Below are positions 56,111-64,000 of a stretch of DNA of 64,000 nucleotides, piece by piece. Where the stretch lies: NCBI GenBank assembly GCA_963810755.1, contig CAWEOP010000002.1, forward strand, positions 372,001 through 436,000, given 5' to 3'. How positions within the stretch are numbered: position 1 is the first letter of the stretch; every line of letters starts with the position of its first letter. The notes under the pieces are model-generated. The model did no database searches. It was not told the DNA's origin and saw only the letters and a list, made by a program, of their open reading frames with translations. Both the position numbers and the translations under genes were made by a program. The DNA is from FEN-1219 sp963810755 (GTDB lineage Bacteria; Pseudomonadota; Gammaproteobacteria; Steroidobacterales; Rariloculaceae).

Positions 56111-56902
56111 ATGCGCGGACTGCCGATTGCCGTGCTCTCGGCGATCCTCACGCTGAGCGGCTGCGTCGAGCTACAGCCAGACGCTGCGCCGCAGACGCAG
56201 CCGCCTATCGCAGCGCCCGCGAACGAAGCACCCGCAGCAGCCGTGACGCCCCCCGCACCTGCGGCAACCGCGGCCGGTCCTGCCGTGGCGGCGGCAGAAA
56301 AGCCCCCGGCAGCCGCTGTACCAGCACGGCCCAAAGAAGCCGTCGCACCGCAAGCCGCCGTGCAGCCTCCTCCACCTGCTGCTACGACGGCAGCTCCTGA
56401 CGCGGCGAAGACGAGTAAGGCGCCGACAACCGCGGCACCGGCTCCGCCGAAGGAGAATCCGTCAGTCGCGCAATCGAGCCAACCGCCGGCGGCCAGCAGC
56501 CCGCCCAAAGCCACATCGCCAACCACTTCGCCATCGCCGGAAGCGGCGCCGGCACCTGCCAAGCCGGCGGTCGCAGGCACCACACCGGTGGAAGCGTCGG
56601 CCTCGCCGACGTTGGATCTCGCCGGGCTCGAGCAGCGCCTGCGCGACACGGACGCCATCGGCATCATGACCAAGCTCTCTCTCAAGAATCAGGTCGATGA
56701 CTTGCTCGAGGAGTTTCGGGGCCTCTACAAGGGACAGGTCAAAGTGCCATTGGCGGAGCTTCGACAACGGTATGAGCTTCTATTGCTCAAAGTGATCACT
56801 CTTTTGCAAGATGAAGACCAACAGCTCGCAACCGCCATTAGTTCCTCCCGGGAAGCGATCTGGGGGATTCTCGCCGACCCGCAAAAATTCTCGCAAATCT
56901 GA
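56111..56902 (+). CDS. Lipoprotein with long Pro/Ala-rich linker
   Basis: 263 residues. The signal peptide ends in a lipobox (ILTLSGCVEL, Cys ~20). About 140 residues of Pro/Ala/Thr-rich low complexity follow, then a ~100-residue helical C-terminal domain (LEQRLRDTDAIGIMTKLSLKNQVDDLLEEFRGLYKG, KVITLLQDEDQQL, REAIWGILADPQKF). The linker would span part of the periplasm or cell wall. No family name is secure for the C-terminal domain. Confidence 0.82.
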   Translation: MRGLPIAVLSAILTLSGCVELQPDAAPQTQPPIAAPANEAPAAAVTPPAPAATAAGPAVAAAEKPPAAAVPARPKEAVAPQAAVQPPPPAATTAAPDAAKTSKAPTTAAPAPPKENPSVAQSSQPPAASSPPKATSPTTSPSPEAAPAPAKPAVAGTTPVEASASPTLDLAGLEQRLRDTDAIGIMTKLSLKNQVDDLLEEFRGLYKGQVKVPLAELRQRYELLLLKVITLLQDEDQQLATAISSSREAIWGILADPQKFSQI

Positions 56903-56923
56903 GTCGCCGCGCTGGAGAAACTT

Positions 56924-57172
56924 ATGAGACAGCTGCTATCCGTTCTGGCATTCACGACGCTCGCCCTCGTTTTCGGCGCGCCACTGCTCGCCGCTGACGA
57001 CGCGATAGGCAAGGATCTGAAGGCGACTATCGCGCTGCAGGGATATCCCTGCGATCAGATCGTCAGCTCACAGCGCAACGCCGACAGCGACTACACGGCC
57101 ACCTGCAAAGATGGCAATCGCTATCACGTTTTCGTGAATGCCCAGGGACGAGTCGTCGTAGCGAAGCTGTGA
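56924..57172 (+). CDS. Small exported protein
   Basis: 82 residues: signal peptide (LLSVLAFTTLALVFGAPLLAAD), then DLKATIALQGYPCDQIVSSQRNADSDYTATCKDGNRYHVFV, with two Cys likely to form a disulfide. It follows the lipoprotein gene by 21 bases and could be co-transcribed. No known family was recognised. Confidence 0.75.
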   Translation: MRQLLSVLAFTTLALVFGAPLLAADDAIGKDLKATIALQGYPCDQIVSSQRNADSDYTATCKDGNRYHVFVNAQGRVVVAKL

Positions 57173-57230
57173 CGGCGCCGGGCGACGAACATCGCGGACA
57201 ACGGAACGTTCGTCCCGCGCGCGACCTCGC

Positions 57231-58256
57231 TCAACGAACGTATCGAGCCGCGTAGTCGTTGGTCGGATCTCTGTAGATCCCGTGAATATGGCTCGGCGCG
57301 CGCGCGCCGCCGCCGGCCCCTGGTCCTTGCGCCGCATACTCGATTACGAGCGTCGGCCCCGTCACGCGGAAATAGACCGCGCTCCCCGGAGTAGTCGGGC
57401 CATACCAGGCGAAATACGTCTCGTCGAGTGCCGCTTGAATCTCCGCCATCCGCTCCGCGGCGTCCTCATCGTTCGCGAGACCGGTGTACCGGCCGATGAG
57501 CCGCAACAAACCCGCTCGTTGATCCGCCGACATGCGCGCGGCGATTAGACCTTCCGGCGCGATCGTCCTGCCATCTCGACCGGGCCCGAGCATCACGTCG
57601 ATCGGCGTCTCGCCCAAGATCGCGGCGCTCTGTTGAGCCGTATCGAGCCAATTGACGAGCGCGAACCCGTCCCGCTCGATGTCGCCGAGCGGTCGCACGG
57701 TGTCGCCGTTCGCGTCGGGATACTCGGCGGGCTCTACGCCGATGAAGCTCGGCGTCAGGGAGAGATGAGAGCCCACGATCGTCGCGTTGATCGTCACGTG
57801 GTGACCACCCCATTGCCACTGCCAGGGGTCGGTTTGCGACGGTGCGCCGATCACCGCGACGTAGTAGAAGCCTGTGCCGAACTGGGGTCCGCGGCCTGGC
57901 CCCGCGGCGCCGCGAGCCGCAAGCGCGTCGTCCGCGCGCCATTCGTTGACGACGCGTTCATAGCCCTCCGCGCTTAAGGTGGCCTGCATGACTGCGAGCC
58001 AGGCAGCGCGCTGGGTCTCGTCGAGATCGCCCCACATGAGGCCGGCGCGCTTGAAGATGCCCCCCGGTAGATTCGACCAGCGCTGCTTCTGAGCTGTGTC
58101 CCCGCGTTCGAACAGCACAGCAGCCTTGTCGGCGTTGTCGAGCGTCGCGAGAAACGCGTTGGCTGCCGCGACGATTCGCGGCGTGGTCGCCGGTGACGCA
58201 CCGGCACCGGCGCTGCCAAGGCAGAGCGCAAGAATGAAGATTCCCCGCTTGATCAT
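57231..58256 (-). CDS. Exported DUF3500 family protein
   Basis: 341 residues with a signal peptide (IFILALCLGSAGAGASP). The body fits DUF3500: QRWSNLPGG, QFGTGFYYVAVIG, WQWGGHHVTINATIVG, VLGEPIDVMLG-like ILGETPIDVMLGPGRDG, DETYFAWYG and a C-terminal HIHGIYRDPTNDYA. The function of the family is unknown; conserved His-rich motifs suggest metal-dependent chemistry. It is divergent from the VOC gene. Confidence 0.88.
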   Translation of the reverse strand: MIKRGIFILALCLGSAGAGASPATTPRIVAAANAFLATLDNADKAAVLFERGDTAQKQRWSNLPGGIFKRAGLMWGDLDETQRAAWLAVMQATLSAEGYERVVNEWRADDALAARGAAGPGRGPQFGTGFYYVAVIGAPSQTDPWQWQWGGHHVTINATIVGSHLSLTPSFIGVEPAEYPDANGDTVRPLGDIERDGFALVNWLDTAQQSAAILGETPIDVMLGPGRDGRTIAPEGLIAARMSADQRAGLLRLIGRYTGLANDEDAAERMAEIQAALDETYFAWYGPTTPGSAVYFRVTGPTLVIEYAAQGPGAGGGARAPSHIHGIYRDPTNDYAARYVR

Positions 58257-58428
58257 GATTCGCACCTCGGCTTTGGTCTCTATGGGCGCAAGACTACAAC
58301 GAGTAGCCACTCACTGGTCGTGAGCAATTGTTATCCCGCGGGTTTGGCTTATTATCTTGCGGCGGCCGGCGAAGACGGCCGAACGCCACCGGGCCAACTC
58401 TTCTGAACCAGAGCTAGGAGAACACGAC

Positions 58429-58914
58429 ATGAGACGAACGATAACAGCGATGCTCGGACTCACCGCGGCAACTTGGTTGACCTGCAGTCAGGCGGACGTC
58501 GCAGTGCTGGCGGTTCGGCTTGGCGCGAAGGATGTCGTGGCGCTCGCGAAGTTCTACGACGCGGCGCTCGGCCTGAAGGAGATCGACCGCGTCGGGCAGC
58601 CGCCGACGGAGATCATCATGCGCTACGGCGCCACGGCCGCGGCAGCCAAAGCGGGCTCATCGCCCGAATTTCTCATTCAGAATCGCGAGCCCGGGGCGGC
58701 CAACGACTCGATGGCGCACGCGATCTTCCATGTGTCGGATCTCGCCGCGACCGTCGCGGCCGCAAAGGCCGCGGGCGCAAAGATGAACGGCGACGTGGCC
58801 TCGGTCCCGATCGGAGGCATGCCGGTGAAGATCGCTACGTTGGTCGATCCCGACGGCAATGTGCTCGAGCTCATGGAGCTGCCCAAGGGAAAGGACCACC
58901 TCCCTCATCCGTAA
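58429..58914 (+). CDS. Exported VOC-family (glyoxalase-like) protein
   Basis: 161 residues: a signal peptide (AMLGLTAATWLTCSQA) then one VOC module, VLAVRLGAKDVVALAKFYDAALGLKE, EFLIQNREPG, AHAIFHVSDLAATVAAAKAAGA and VDPDGNVLELMEL. The metal-binding positions of glyoxalase I are only partly kept. An exported VOC protein is uncommon. Substrate unknown. Confidence 0.83.
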   Translation: MRRTITAMLGLTAATWLTCSQADVAVLAVRLGAKDVVALAKFYDAALGLKEIDRVGQPPTEIIMRYGATAAAAKAGSSPEFLIQNREPGAANDSMAHAIFHVSDLAATVAAAKAAGAKMNGDVASVPIGGMPVKIATLVDPDGNVLELMELPKGKDHLPHP

Positions 58915-58935
58915 CGGCGAGCGCGGCTTCCGCGA

Positions 58936-60534
58936 TCAACGTTTCTCGCAGGCGCCCGCCCACCCGAGCTCGCAGGCACGCGCATAGAGGTGGGCGGGCT
59001 CTAGATCGCGGATCGGGCCCTTACTGCCGCGCAGGATGAACTGATAGTCCACGTAGCTCGGGTCGTCGTGGCGAAACATGCCGGAGGTCGCGATGGCACC
59101 GGCGTTGGCGCAGCCGGCGGCGAATTGCAGCGTGCACGCCCGGTTGAACGCCGACGCGGCACGAGCGGGATTGCCGTAGCGCTCGGCCAGCATGATGCCG
59201 GTCTCGTTGCACGCCCAAGGCGAGCCGTCCGCACAGAAGCCCTCGTTCAAGAAGTACAGGTTGAGGCAGGCTTCACGCGTATCGGCCGCACACGCCTGCT
59301 CCCAGAACGGCGTCCATTGGCCGGGATGCTCGTCGCCCAGCTTGCCGGACGCGCTCATGGCGCCGAAGGCGACCGCCCACACACCCATGTACGCCAGATG
59401 ACGACGGTGCGGCACCAACGCCCGACCCCACGCCGACGGATCGATGGCCTTGAGCATCGGCGACCTGGCCAGCCGGTCGAGCCATATCACCGACAAGTTG
59501 AGGAGCGGCACCTGTAGCAGCTTGTCGTAGAAGCCCGGCGTGTTTGCGCTCAGCAGCAAGTCGTACAAGAGAACGGCGCTGAGCCCGTAGAGCACACCGA
59601 AACAGATGCGTCCGCCGAAAGTGCGCGGCGAGGTGGCGGGGTCGGTGAACAGCAGGTTCATGCCCAGGAACACTGCAATGGGTACGTGCGCGTCGACGAA
59701 GTAGTAGCTGCCGGTGGCTGCGAAGTAAATCGCACTGAACACGAACGTCGTCGTCACGGCGGCCATGGTCATCGGCGTGACGCCGAACAGAAACTGGCCC
59801 GGCATCGCGATGAGGAAGATCACAAGATAGATATGGGGCGGATAGAACTCCGTCTGCGCCACCAAGAAGCCCCACGTCATGTCGTTCGCATCGGCGAGCA
59901 GCAGCACGAGCGCGACCACGGCCAGCGGAAACGACGAGGGGTTGAAGATGTGGGTGTTCACGCCGTCGCGCTTCCAGCGCAGAAACTCCTTGGCAAGCAG
60001 GCCGATCGCCACCATCACGAACTGCCAGTAGAACCAGGGGTCCTTGAACCAGAAGAACAGCGTGATACTGAAGATGATGGGAAACGCGCCAAACCCGAGT
60101 GCAAACGTGCGGCGGTGCGTCCACGACAAGAGGCTGTCGAAGCCGTAAGCAAAGAGGAGCTGCGCAACGATCAGCGGCGCCGCGTGGTACACCTCGGGCC
60201 AGTAGTAACCCCAATAGAGAATCAGCGTGCCCTGCAGGCAGGCCTGTAAATAGTGCTGCCGGCGCAGCACCACTTCGAGCTTTACCGTCTGCCCACGCCG
60301 CAGCACACCAAACAGCAACGCGCTCCATACGAGCAGCGCTACAGCGGCAGCAACGATGGAGACACGCACGACAGGCCTCGGCTGCAGCAGCGGAAGCTGG
60401 CTCAGCACCAACAAGCCGACGACGAACGAAGCATTGAGGAGAAACGCGCGACCGGCAGACAGCTGGGTGCTGAAGGTGGGCGCAACCGAGGCAGGACCTG
60501 CGAATACCGTCGCCGCGCTGCGGGCTTCGCTCAT
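58936..60534 (-). CDS. NqrB/RnfD-like membrane protein fused to Sel1-like repeats
   Basis: 532 residues. The first ~370 residues have ~10 membrane spans with the NQR2/RnfD signature RWKRDGVNTHIFNPSSFPLAV, LFGVTPMTMA and VFLGMNLLFTDPATSPRTFGGRI. The last ~130 residues carry Cys-rich Sel1-like repeats (WEQACAADTREACLNLYFLNEG, NRACTLQFAAGCANAGAIA, YARACELGWAGACEK). True NqrB/RnfD bind FMN covalently at a Thr and work in a complex; no other nqr or rnf genes are here. Its ATG overlaps the stop of the aminotransferase (ATGA). Confidence 0.8.
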   Translation of the reverse strand: MSEARSAATVFAGPASVAPTFSTQLSAGRAFLLNASFVVGLLVLSQLPLLQPRPVVRVSIVAAAVALLVWSALLFGVLRRGQTVKLEVVLRRQHYLQACLQGTLILYWGYYWPEVYHAAPLIVAQLLFAYGFDSLLSWTHRRTFALGFGAFPIIFSITLFFWFKDPWFYWQFVMVAIGLLAKEFLRWKRDGVNTHIFNPSSFPLAVVALVLLLADANDMTWGFLVAQTEFYPPHIYLVIFLIAMPGQFLFGVTPMTMAAVTTTFVFSAIYFAATGSYYFVDAHVPIAVFLGMNLLFTDPATSPRTFGGRICFGVLYGLSAVLLYDLLLSANTPGFYDKLLQVPLLNLSVIWLDRLARSPMLKAIDPSAWGRALVPHRRHLAYMGVWAVAFGAMSASGKLGDEHPGQWTPFWEQACAADTREACLNLYFLNEGFCADGSPWACNETGIMLAERYGNPARAASAFNRACTLQFAAGCANAGAIATSGMFRHDDPSYVDYQFILRGSKGPIRDLEPAHLYARACELGWAGACEKR

Positions 60535-61643
60535 TTTCGCCGACCTGACACGAGCACCTCGCTCAAGATGCCGAGTGCGTCGTGATACCTCGGCATTGCG
60601 AGCCCAAACCCGATGCGAAAGTGCGCCGGAGCGCCGAAACAGTCGCCAGGCGCAAGCAGCACACCGCGCTCGGCGGCCGCCACGCAGAACGGCCGTGCGT
60701 CGGCAACGCCGCGCACGCGTGGAAACGCCGTCATCGAGCCTGCCGGCCGCCGCCACTCGACCTGCTCCTCGTGGTTGCCGAACCACTCGTCGAGCATGGC
60801 CAGGTTCGCCGCGCTGACGGCGCGCGCACGGTTCCAGACCGTCTCGCGACTGCGCGCCGCGATCTCGGCCAGCAACTCGCCGAGCAGGCTCGTCGAAACC
60901 GTAAAGTAGCCGTGAGCGTTCTCCAGCTCGCGCCGCCGCGCCGCGTCGCGCTCGAGCAGCCAGCCGATCCGTAGACCCGGCAGGCTGAACGACTTCGAGA
61001 AATCGCCAAGGACCGTAGCATGCGAGTACTCGCCGGCCGAGCGCATGAGCGCGCCGTGATAGATCGGGTGATACACCTCGTCGACGACGAGCTGAATGCC
61101 GCGCTGCTGCGCGAAGGAGTCGAGCGTGCGGATTGCCTCCTCCTCGACAATCGCACCGCTCGGATTGTGCGGCGTATTGACGAGGATCAGCTTCGTGCGC
61201 GCATCGGTTAGCCGGATGACCGCATCCGCGTCGAGCGCGAAGCCATCCTCGAGGCGTAGCTCGTAGCGCCGCGTCTCGACGCCGAGCGCCTTGGGAATCT
61301 CGATGAATGGCGCGAACGAAGGCGTCGGCACGATGACGTTCGCTTTGGGCTCGGCGGCGACGAAAAACAAAGCGAGCAACGCCTCGGCTCCGCCGTTGAA
61401 GACGAGAATCTCCTCGGGATCGGCGCCATACAGCGCCGCAAGCGCGGCGCGCAGCGTCTCTCGGCCATTGGTCGGGCAATACGTCAGCGCGGCTCCGTCG
61501 AACGCCTCGCGCTCGGTATCGGTCATCAGCGCGCGGAGCTCCGACAGCGTCCACTTCGGACCGGTGCTCATCCCGAGGTGGTGCTGCGCCGAATCGCGAT
61601 ATCTCGCAAGAAATTCCTCGAGTGCGAACGGCACCAGTCTCAT
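60531..61643 (-). CDS. PLP-dependent class I/II aminotransferase
   Basis: 370 residues of fold type I. Visible are FNGGAEALLALFFV, NTPHNPSGAIV, VVDEVYHPIYHG, the PLP lysine in LGDFSKSFSLPGLRIGW and a C-terminal RIGFGLAMPRYHDAL. The ATG at 61643 has GAGGAGGG upstream. It overlaps the NqrB/RnfD-Sel1 gene by four bases. Amino-donor specificity cannot be read from the sequence. Confidence 0.9.
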   Translation of the reverse strand: MRLVPFALEEFLARYRDSAQHHLGMSTGPKWTLSELRALMTDTEREAFDGAALTYCPTNGRETLRAALAALYGADPEEILVFNGGAEALLALFFVAAEPKANVIVPTPSFAPFIEIPKALGVETRRYELRLEDGFALDADAVIRLTDARTKLILVNTPHNPSGAIVEEEAIRTLDSFAQQRGIQLVVDEVYHPIYHGALMRSAGEYSHATVLGDFSKSFSLPGLRIGWLLERDAARRRELENAHGYFTVSTSLLGELLAEIAARSRETVWNRARAVSAANLAMLDEWFGNHEEQVEWRRPAGSMTAFPRVRGVADARPFCVAAAERGVLLAPGDCFGAPAHFRIGFGLAMPRYHDALGILSEVLVSGRRK

Positions 61644-61727
61644 CGTCCCTCCTCCACGCTCCGCCTCGCCAGTTGCGTAGTGTCTCAGATGCGACGGCAA
61701 AGACCGAGGGAGTCACGAATCGTAGCG

Positions 61728-62342
61728 TCACAGCCATCCCTTGCCGCGCGCAATCCGAGCTGCCTCGATGCGATTCGCAGCGCCCAGCTTCAAGATCGCC
61801 TCCGAGAGATAGTTGCGAATCGTTCCCGCAGAAAGCCCCAGCTGCGCGGCGATGTCGGCCGTGCTGACGCCCTCGGTCGCAAGCTGCAGGATCTCGCGCT
61901 GGCGGGGCGTGAGCGGATCAGCGTCAGCGTTCCATGACTCGGCGGCGAGCTGCGGATCGACGACGCGCAACCCCCGATGTACTCGCCGCACGGCATCGGC
62001 AAGCTCGTTGGCGGGCTGCGCCTTCAGGACGTAGCCGCTCACACCCGCCTCGAGCGCGCGGCGCAAATAGCCTGCGCGGGCGAAATTAGTGAGGACGATG
62101 ACTCGAGCTTGTGTCTCACCTTGCAGCAACCGCGCGACGTCGAGGCCCGACATGCCCGGCATCTCCACATCGGTGATGAGCACGTCAGGTTTATGCTCGC
62201 GGACCATCGCGAGCGCGGCCGTTCCGTCACCCGCCTGTGCCACGACTTCGATGTCGTCTTCGAGTGAGAGCAGCGCCGCTAGCGCGCCAAGCACCATGCG
62301 TTGATCTTCGGCGATTACAACCCTGATTTTGTGCGCGGTCAT
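61728..62342 (-). CDS. DesR/NarL-family response regulator
   Basis: 204 residues. The receiver has IAEDQRMVLGAL, phospho-Asp in PDVLITDVEMPGMSG, IVLTNFARAG and Lys in GYVLKAQPA. The LuxR-type HTH has LTPRQREILQLATEGVSTADIAAQLGLSAGTIRNYLSEAI. The ATG overlaps the kinase stop by four bases, pairing it with the DesK-like kinase upstream. It may control membrane-lipid or envelope genes as DesR does; that is by analogy only. Confidence 0.92.
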   Translation of the reverse strand: MTAHKIRVVIAEDQRMVLGALAALLSLEDDIEVVAQAGDGTAALAMVREHKPDVLITDVEMPGMSGLDVARLLQGETQARVIVLTNFARAGYLRRALEAGVSGYVLKAQPANELADAVRRVHRGLRVVDPQLAAESWNADADPLTPRQREILQLATEGVSTADIAAQLGLSAGTIRNYLSEAILKLGAANRIEAARIARGKGWL

Positions 62343-63418
62343 CCATTCTCCATGGCGGAGATCGGCAGACTCACGGACAGATGGGTCCCGATCGCGGAGC
62401 TCCAGACGGCCGTGCCGCCGAATGCTTCAGCTCGAGTGCGTATGCTGCGCATCCCCACGCCTTCCTCGTGGGCTCCGCCGCGGCCGTCGTCCGAGATCTC
62501 CAATCGATATGCGCCGTCGGCTCGGAACAAGGCAAGGCGACACGCTCCGGCTTGCGAATGTCGCAGGATGTTCGTGACCGCCTCTCGTACGATCAACGCG
62601 AGCACGCGCTCTTTCGCCGGCGGCATTTCGAGACCCTCGCAGCGGCGCTCCACCGCGATGTTCGCCGCCTTCAATAACGACTCTACCCTGTCCAGCTCCG
62701 CATAGATGTCGCCGGCGTAGTAGCCGTGTACCGCCCCTCGCATGTCCTCGAGCCCCTGTCTCGCGATACGCTCGACGTCGCTGATCTCCAGCAGAGCGCG
62801 CTTCGGATCGGTGTGAAAGACGCGCCGTGCCAGCTCCGCCTTGAGCGCGAGGCTCGACAACGAATGACCCAGAACGTCATGCAGGTCCTTTGCAATGCGC
62901 TCGCGCTCGCTGGCTTTGTCGCGGCGCTGCAGCTCGCGCGTTTGTCGAACGGCGGAGATCGCGCCGATGCCGGAGACAAAGATCTGCGCCGCAACGAATA
63001 GAGGGAAGAACGCGCCTTGCGATGCAGCCAGGTAAAGCAAGCACCATTCTGCGCCGAAGAGAACCGCGACAGCGGACACTACCGTCATCGACAAACGAAT
63101 GCCGCCGCCCACCGCCGCCGGCACAAAAGCTGCCGCGACAGGAAAGTACAAACCGCCACTGGGACGATAGGCGAGGAAGCCGCTCGCTATGAGCAGCAGC
63201 GCGACGCAGACTACAGCAACCAGTCTTCGCTGCTCGACATAGGTTAGGGCAGTCAGGAACAGCGCCAGCACTGCGAGGAGCGTCAGAGTCGTCGCGGTCC
63301 ATTCGAACCAACCGGCACGCTGCTGGTACGGCGCCCAGAAGACGTATGCCAGGGGCAACATCCAAACGAGAAAGCCCCACGGTACGTGTTTCGGGACGGT
63401 CAGTGGGTGCGAGCTCAT
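62339..63418 (-). CDS. DesK-type sensor histidine kinase
   Basis: 359 residues: five or six N-terminal membrane spans with hardly any periplasmic domain. The HisKA_3 helix has the phospho-accepting His in RERIAKDLHDVLGHSLSSLALKAEL, and the HATPase has VREAVTNILRHSQAG and ISDDGRGG. This is the DesK arrangement, which senses membrane order. The start at 63418 has AGGAGA upstream. It is divergent from atpE. Confidence 0.9.
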   Translation of the reverse strand: MSSHPLTVPKHVPWGFLVWMLPLAYVFWAPYQQRAGWFEWTATTLTLLAVLALFLTALTYVEQRRLVAVVCVALLLIASGFLAYRPSGGLYFPVAAAFVPAAVGGGIRLSMTVVSAVAVLFGAEWCLLYLAASQGAFFPLFVAAQIFVSGIGAISAVRQTRELQRRDKASERERIAKDLHDVLGHSLSSLALKAELARRVFHTDPKRALLEISDVERIARQGLEDMRGAVHGYYAGDIYAELDRVESLLKAANIAVERRCEGLEMPPAKERVLALIVREAVTNILRHSQAGACRLALFRADGAYRLEISDDGRGGAHEEGVGMRSIRTRAEAFGGTAVWSSAIGTHLSVSLPISAMENG

Positions 63419-63621
63419 CCGCGGCTCTCCTGCGCGCAATGTGATTCTGCCATCAGCGGCGACCTCGCGGAACGTGACACTTGTCATGCGCGGGCGCTGA
63501 TAGACGGCACTGCGCTGTGCCCCTCCGGGCCACGATACTTGCTTGCCGTTGGAGCCTGTAGAGGACGTCGCTTTGCGTTCTCCGTGGTGATCGTTGGCAG
63601 CAAAGGCAATGGAGATGTCAG

Positions 63622-63873
63622 ATGGAGCTTGTGATTGCTATGAACTTGATCTCGGTGGCGATCCTGATCGGTTCCAGCGCGCTCGGTGTCGGCGTCGGCA
63701 TGGGCCTCCTAGGCGGCCGCTTCCTCGAGGGTGCCGCACGACAGCCCGAGCTCGCACCGATGCTGCGTACGCAGATGTTCCTCGTCATCGGTTTCCTCGA
63801 CGCGATCGCCATGATCGGCGTCGGCGTAGCCCTGTTCTTCGCGTTCTCCAATCCGTTCATCGCGCAACCGTAG
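63622..63873 (+). CDS. atpE: Orphan F-type ATP synthase subunit c
   Basis: 83 residues forming a hairpin of two membrane helices: SVAILIGSSALGVGVGMGLLGG, a polar loop (RFLEGAARQPELAPMLRTQ) and FLVIGFLDAIAMIGVGVALFF. The ion-binding acid is the Asp of GFLDAI, as in H+-type c subunits; the Gln/Glu/Ser pattern of Na+-type rings is absent. The canonical order atpB-atpE-atpF is not seen: upstream is a divergent kinase, and the next 127 bases hold the start of an unrelated exported protein. GGAG lies 7 bases before the ATG at 63622; an internal ATG at 63640 is an alternative start. Confidence 0.88.
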   Translation: MELVIAMNLISVAILIGSSALGVGVGMGLLGGRFLEGAARQPELAPMLRTQMFLVIGFLDAIAMIGVGVALFFAFSNPFIAQP

Positions 63874-63932
63874 ATCCCGTCCACAAATGAGCTCGACGAG
63901 TTGTGGTTGAGCCACTCGGGCGCGATAGTAGA

Positions 63933-63949
63933 CTCCTCTCGCGGAGGAG
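63933..63949 (+). promoter_or_regulatory. Small hairpin overlapping the ribosome binding site of the last gene
   Basis: CTCCTC (63933-63938) pairs with GAGGAG (63944-63949), loop TCGCG. The 3' arm is the Shine-Dalgarno sequence of the ATG at 63955, so folding would hide it. Such a short stem may be weak; the effect is inferred. Confidence 0.35.
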
Positions 63950-63954
63950 GACTT

Positions 63955-64000
63955 ATGATCAGGATCTCGGCAGTGACGGCACTGGTCACCGGGTACCTCT
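63955..64000 (+). CDS. Start of an exported-looking protein (cut by the window end)
   Basis: ATG with an excellent ribosome binding site (GGAGGAGG, 5 bases upstream). The visible 15 codons read MIRISAVTALVTGYL, basic then hydrophobic, as in a signal peptide or membrane anchor. Nothing else can be said before the window ends. Confidence 0.5.
   Translation, partial: MIRISAVTALVTGYL

Noticed and set aside
58936..61737. 933-codon frame suggesting an aminotransferase-like extension on the NqrB/RnfD protein
   Set aside because: The N-terminal 400 codons are the out-of-frame shadow of the aminotransferase gene; the real start is the ATG at 60534, which overlaps the aminotransferase stop.

Overview
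The window comes from a high-GC (by eye about 65-68%) Gram-negative bacterium. Outer-membrane proteins (a porin, a TolC-type channel, a TonB-dependent receptor), lipoproteins, NarL/DesR-type two-component systems, an AdiA/PotE decarboxylation repertoire and an IorAB-type dehydrogenase point to Pseudomonadota, most likely a gammaproteobacterium of the Steroidobacter/Nevskia kind. That taxonomic call is inference. No rRNA, tRNA, CRISPR array, insertion sequence or phage gene was seen.

1-22 kb is a decarboxylation island. Reading leftward from about 17.06 kb are asdA (aspartate 4-decarboxylase), ansB (exported asparaginase), a second adiA (arginine decarboxylase), speF (ornithine decarboxylase), potE, an orphan amino-acid-binding protein, a first adiA, an AdiC-like antiporter and an outer-membrane barrel. 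Reading rightward from the same 269-bp intergenic region are a DUF3302 membrane protein, an HlyD-type adaptor, a TolC/OprM-type channel and aspT (aspartate:alanine antiporter). Three enzyme-antiporter pairs (Arg/agmatine, Orn/putrescine, Asp/Ala) therefore lie together. Each pair consumes a cytoplasmic proton per turnover and exchanges substrate for product. The asparaginase could supply aspartate. The adaptor and channel are translationally linked to AspT.

22-31.5 kb holds an MBL-fold exported hydrolase, a CaCA cation exchanger, a C39-like/N-formylglutamate amidohydrolase pair, a small membrane protein, and a coupled TonB receptor - histidine kinase - NarL regulator operon. 31.5-36.6 kb holds two operons preceded by duplicated 5' regions carrying an inverted repeat: receiver-BKACE, and small protein-tandem CMD-second CaCA exchanger. 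An exported coiled-coil protein lies between them.

36.6-49.1 kb is a housekeeping/stress stretch: PuuB-like oxidase, DUF502, CPA1 antiporter, tandem ABM protein, beta-propeller, ABC-F ATPase, msrBA, cardiolipin synthase, ferritin-like protein and CsbD. 49.2-64 kb holds a large unknown protein, iorAB, FkbM and ICMT-type methyltransferases, several exported small proteins, DUF3500, VOC, a PLP aminotransferase coupled to an NqrB/RnfD-Sel1 fusion, a DesKR-type two-component system and an orphan atpE.

Six genes are broken by 15 frame changes in total, and every one is a net +1. They cluster at 1.8-6.7 kb and 27.3-30.7 kb, with one more at 39.8 kb. The coding content on both sides of each break is intact, so uncorrected insertion errors are the likeliest cause, but this cannot be proven from the sequence alone.
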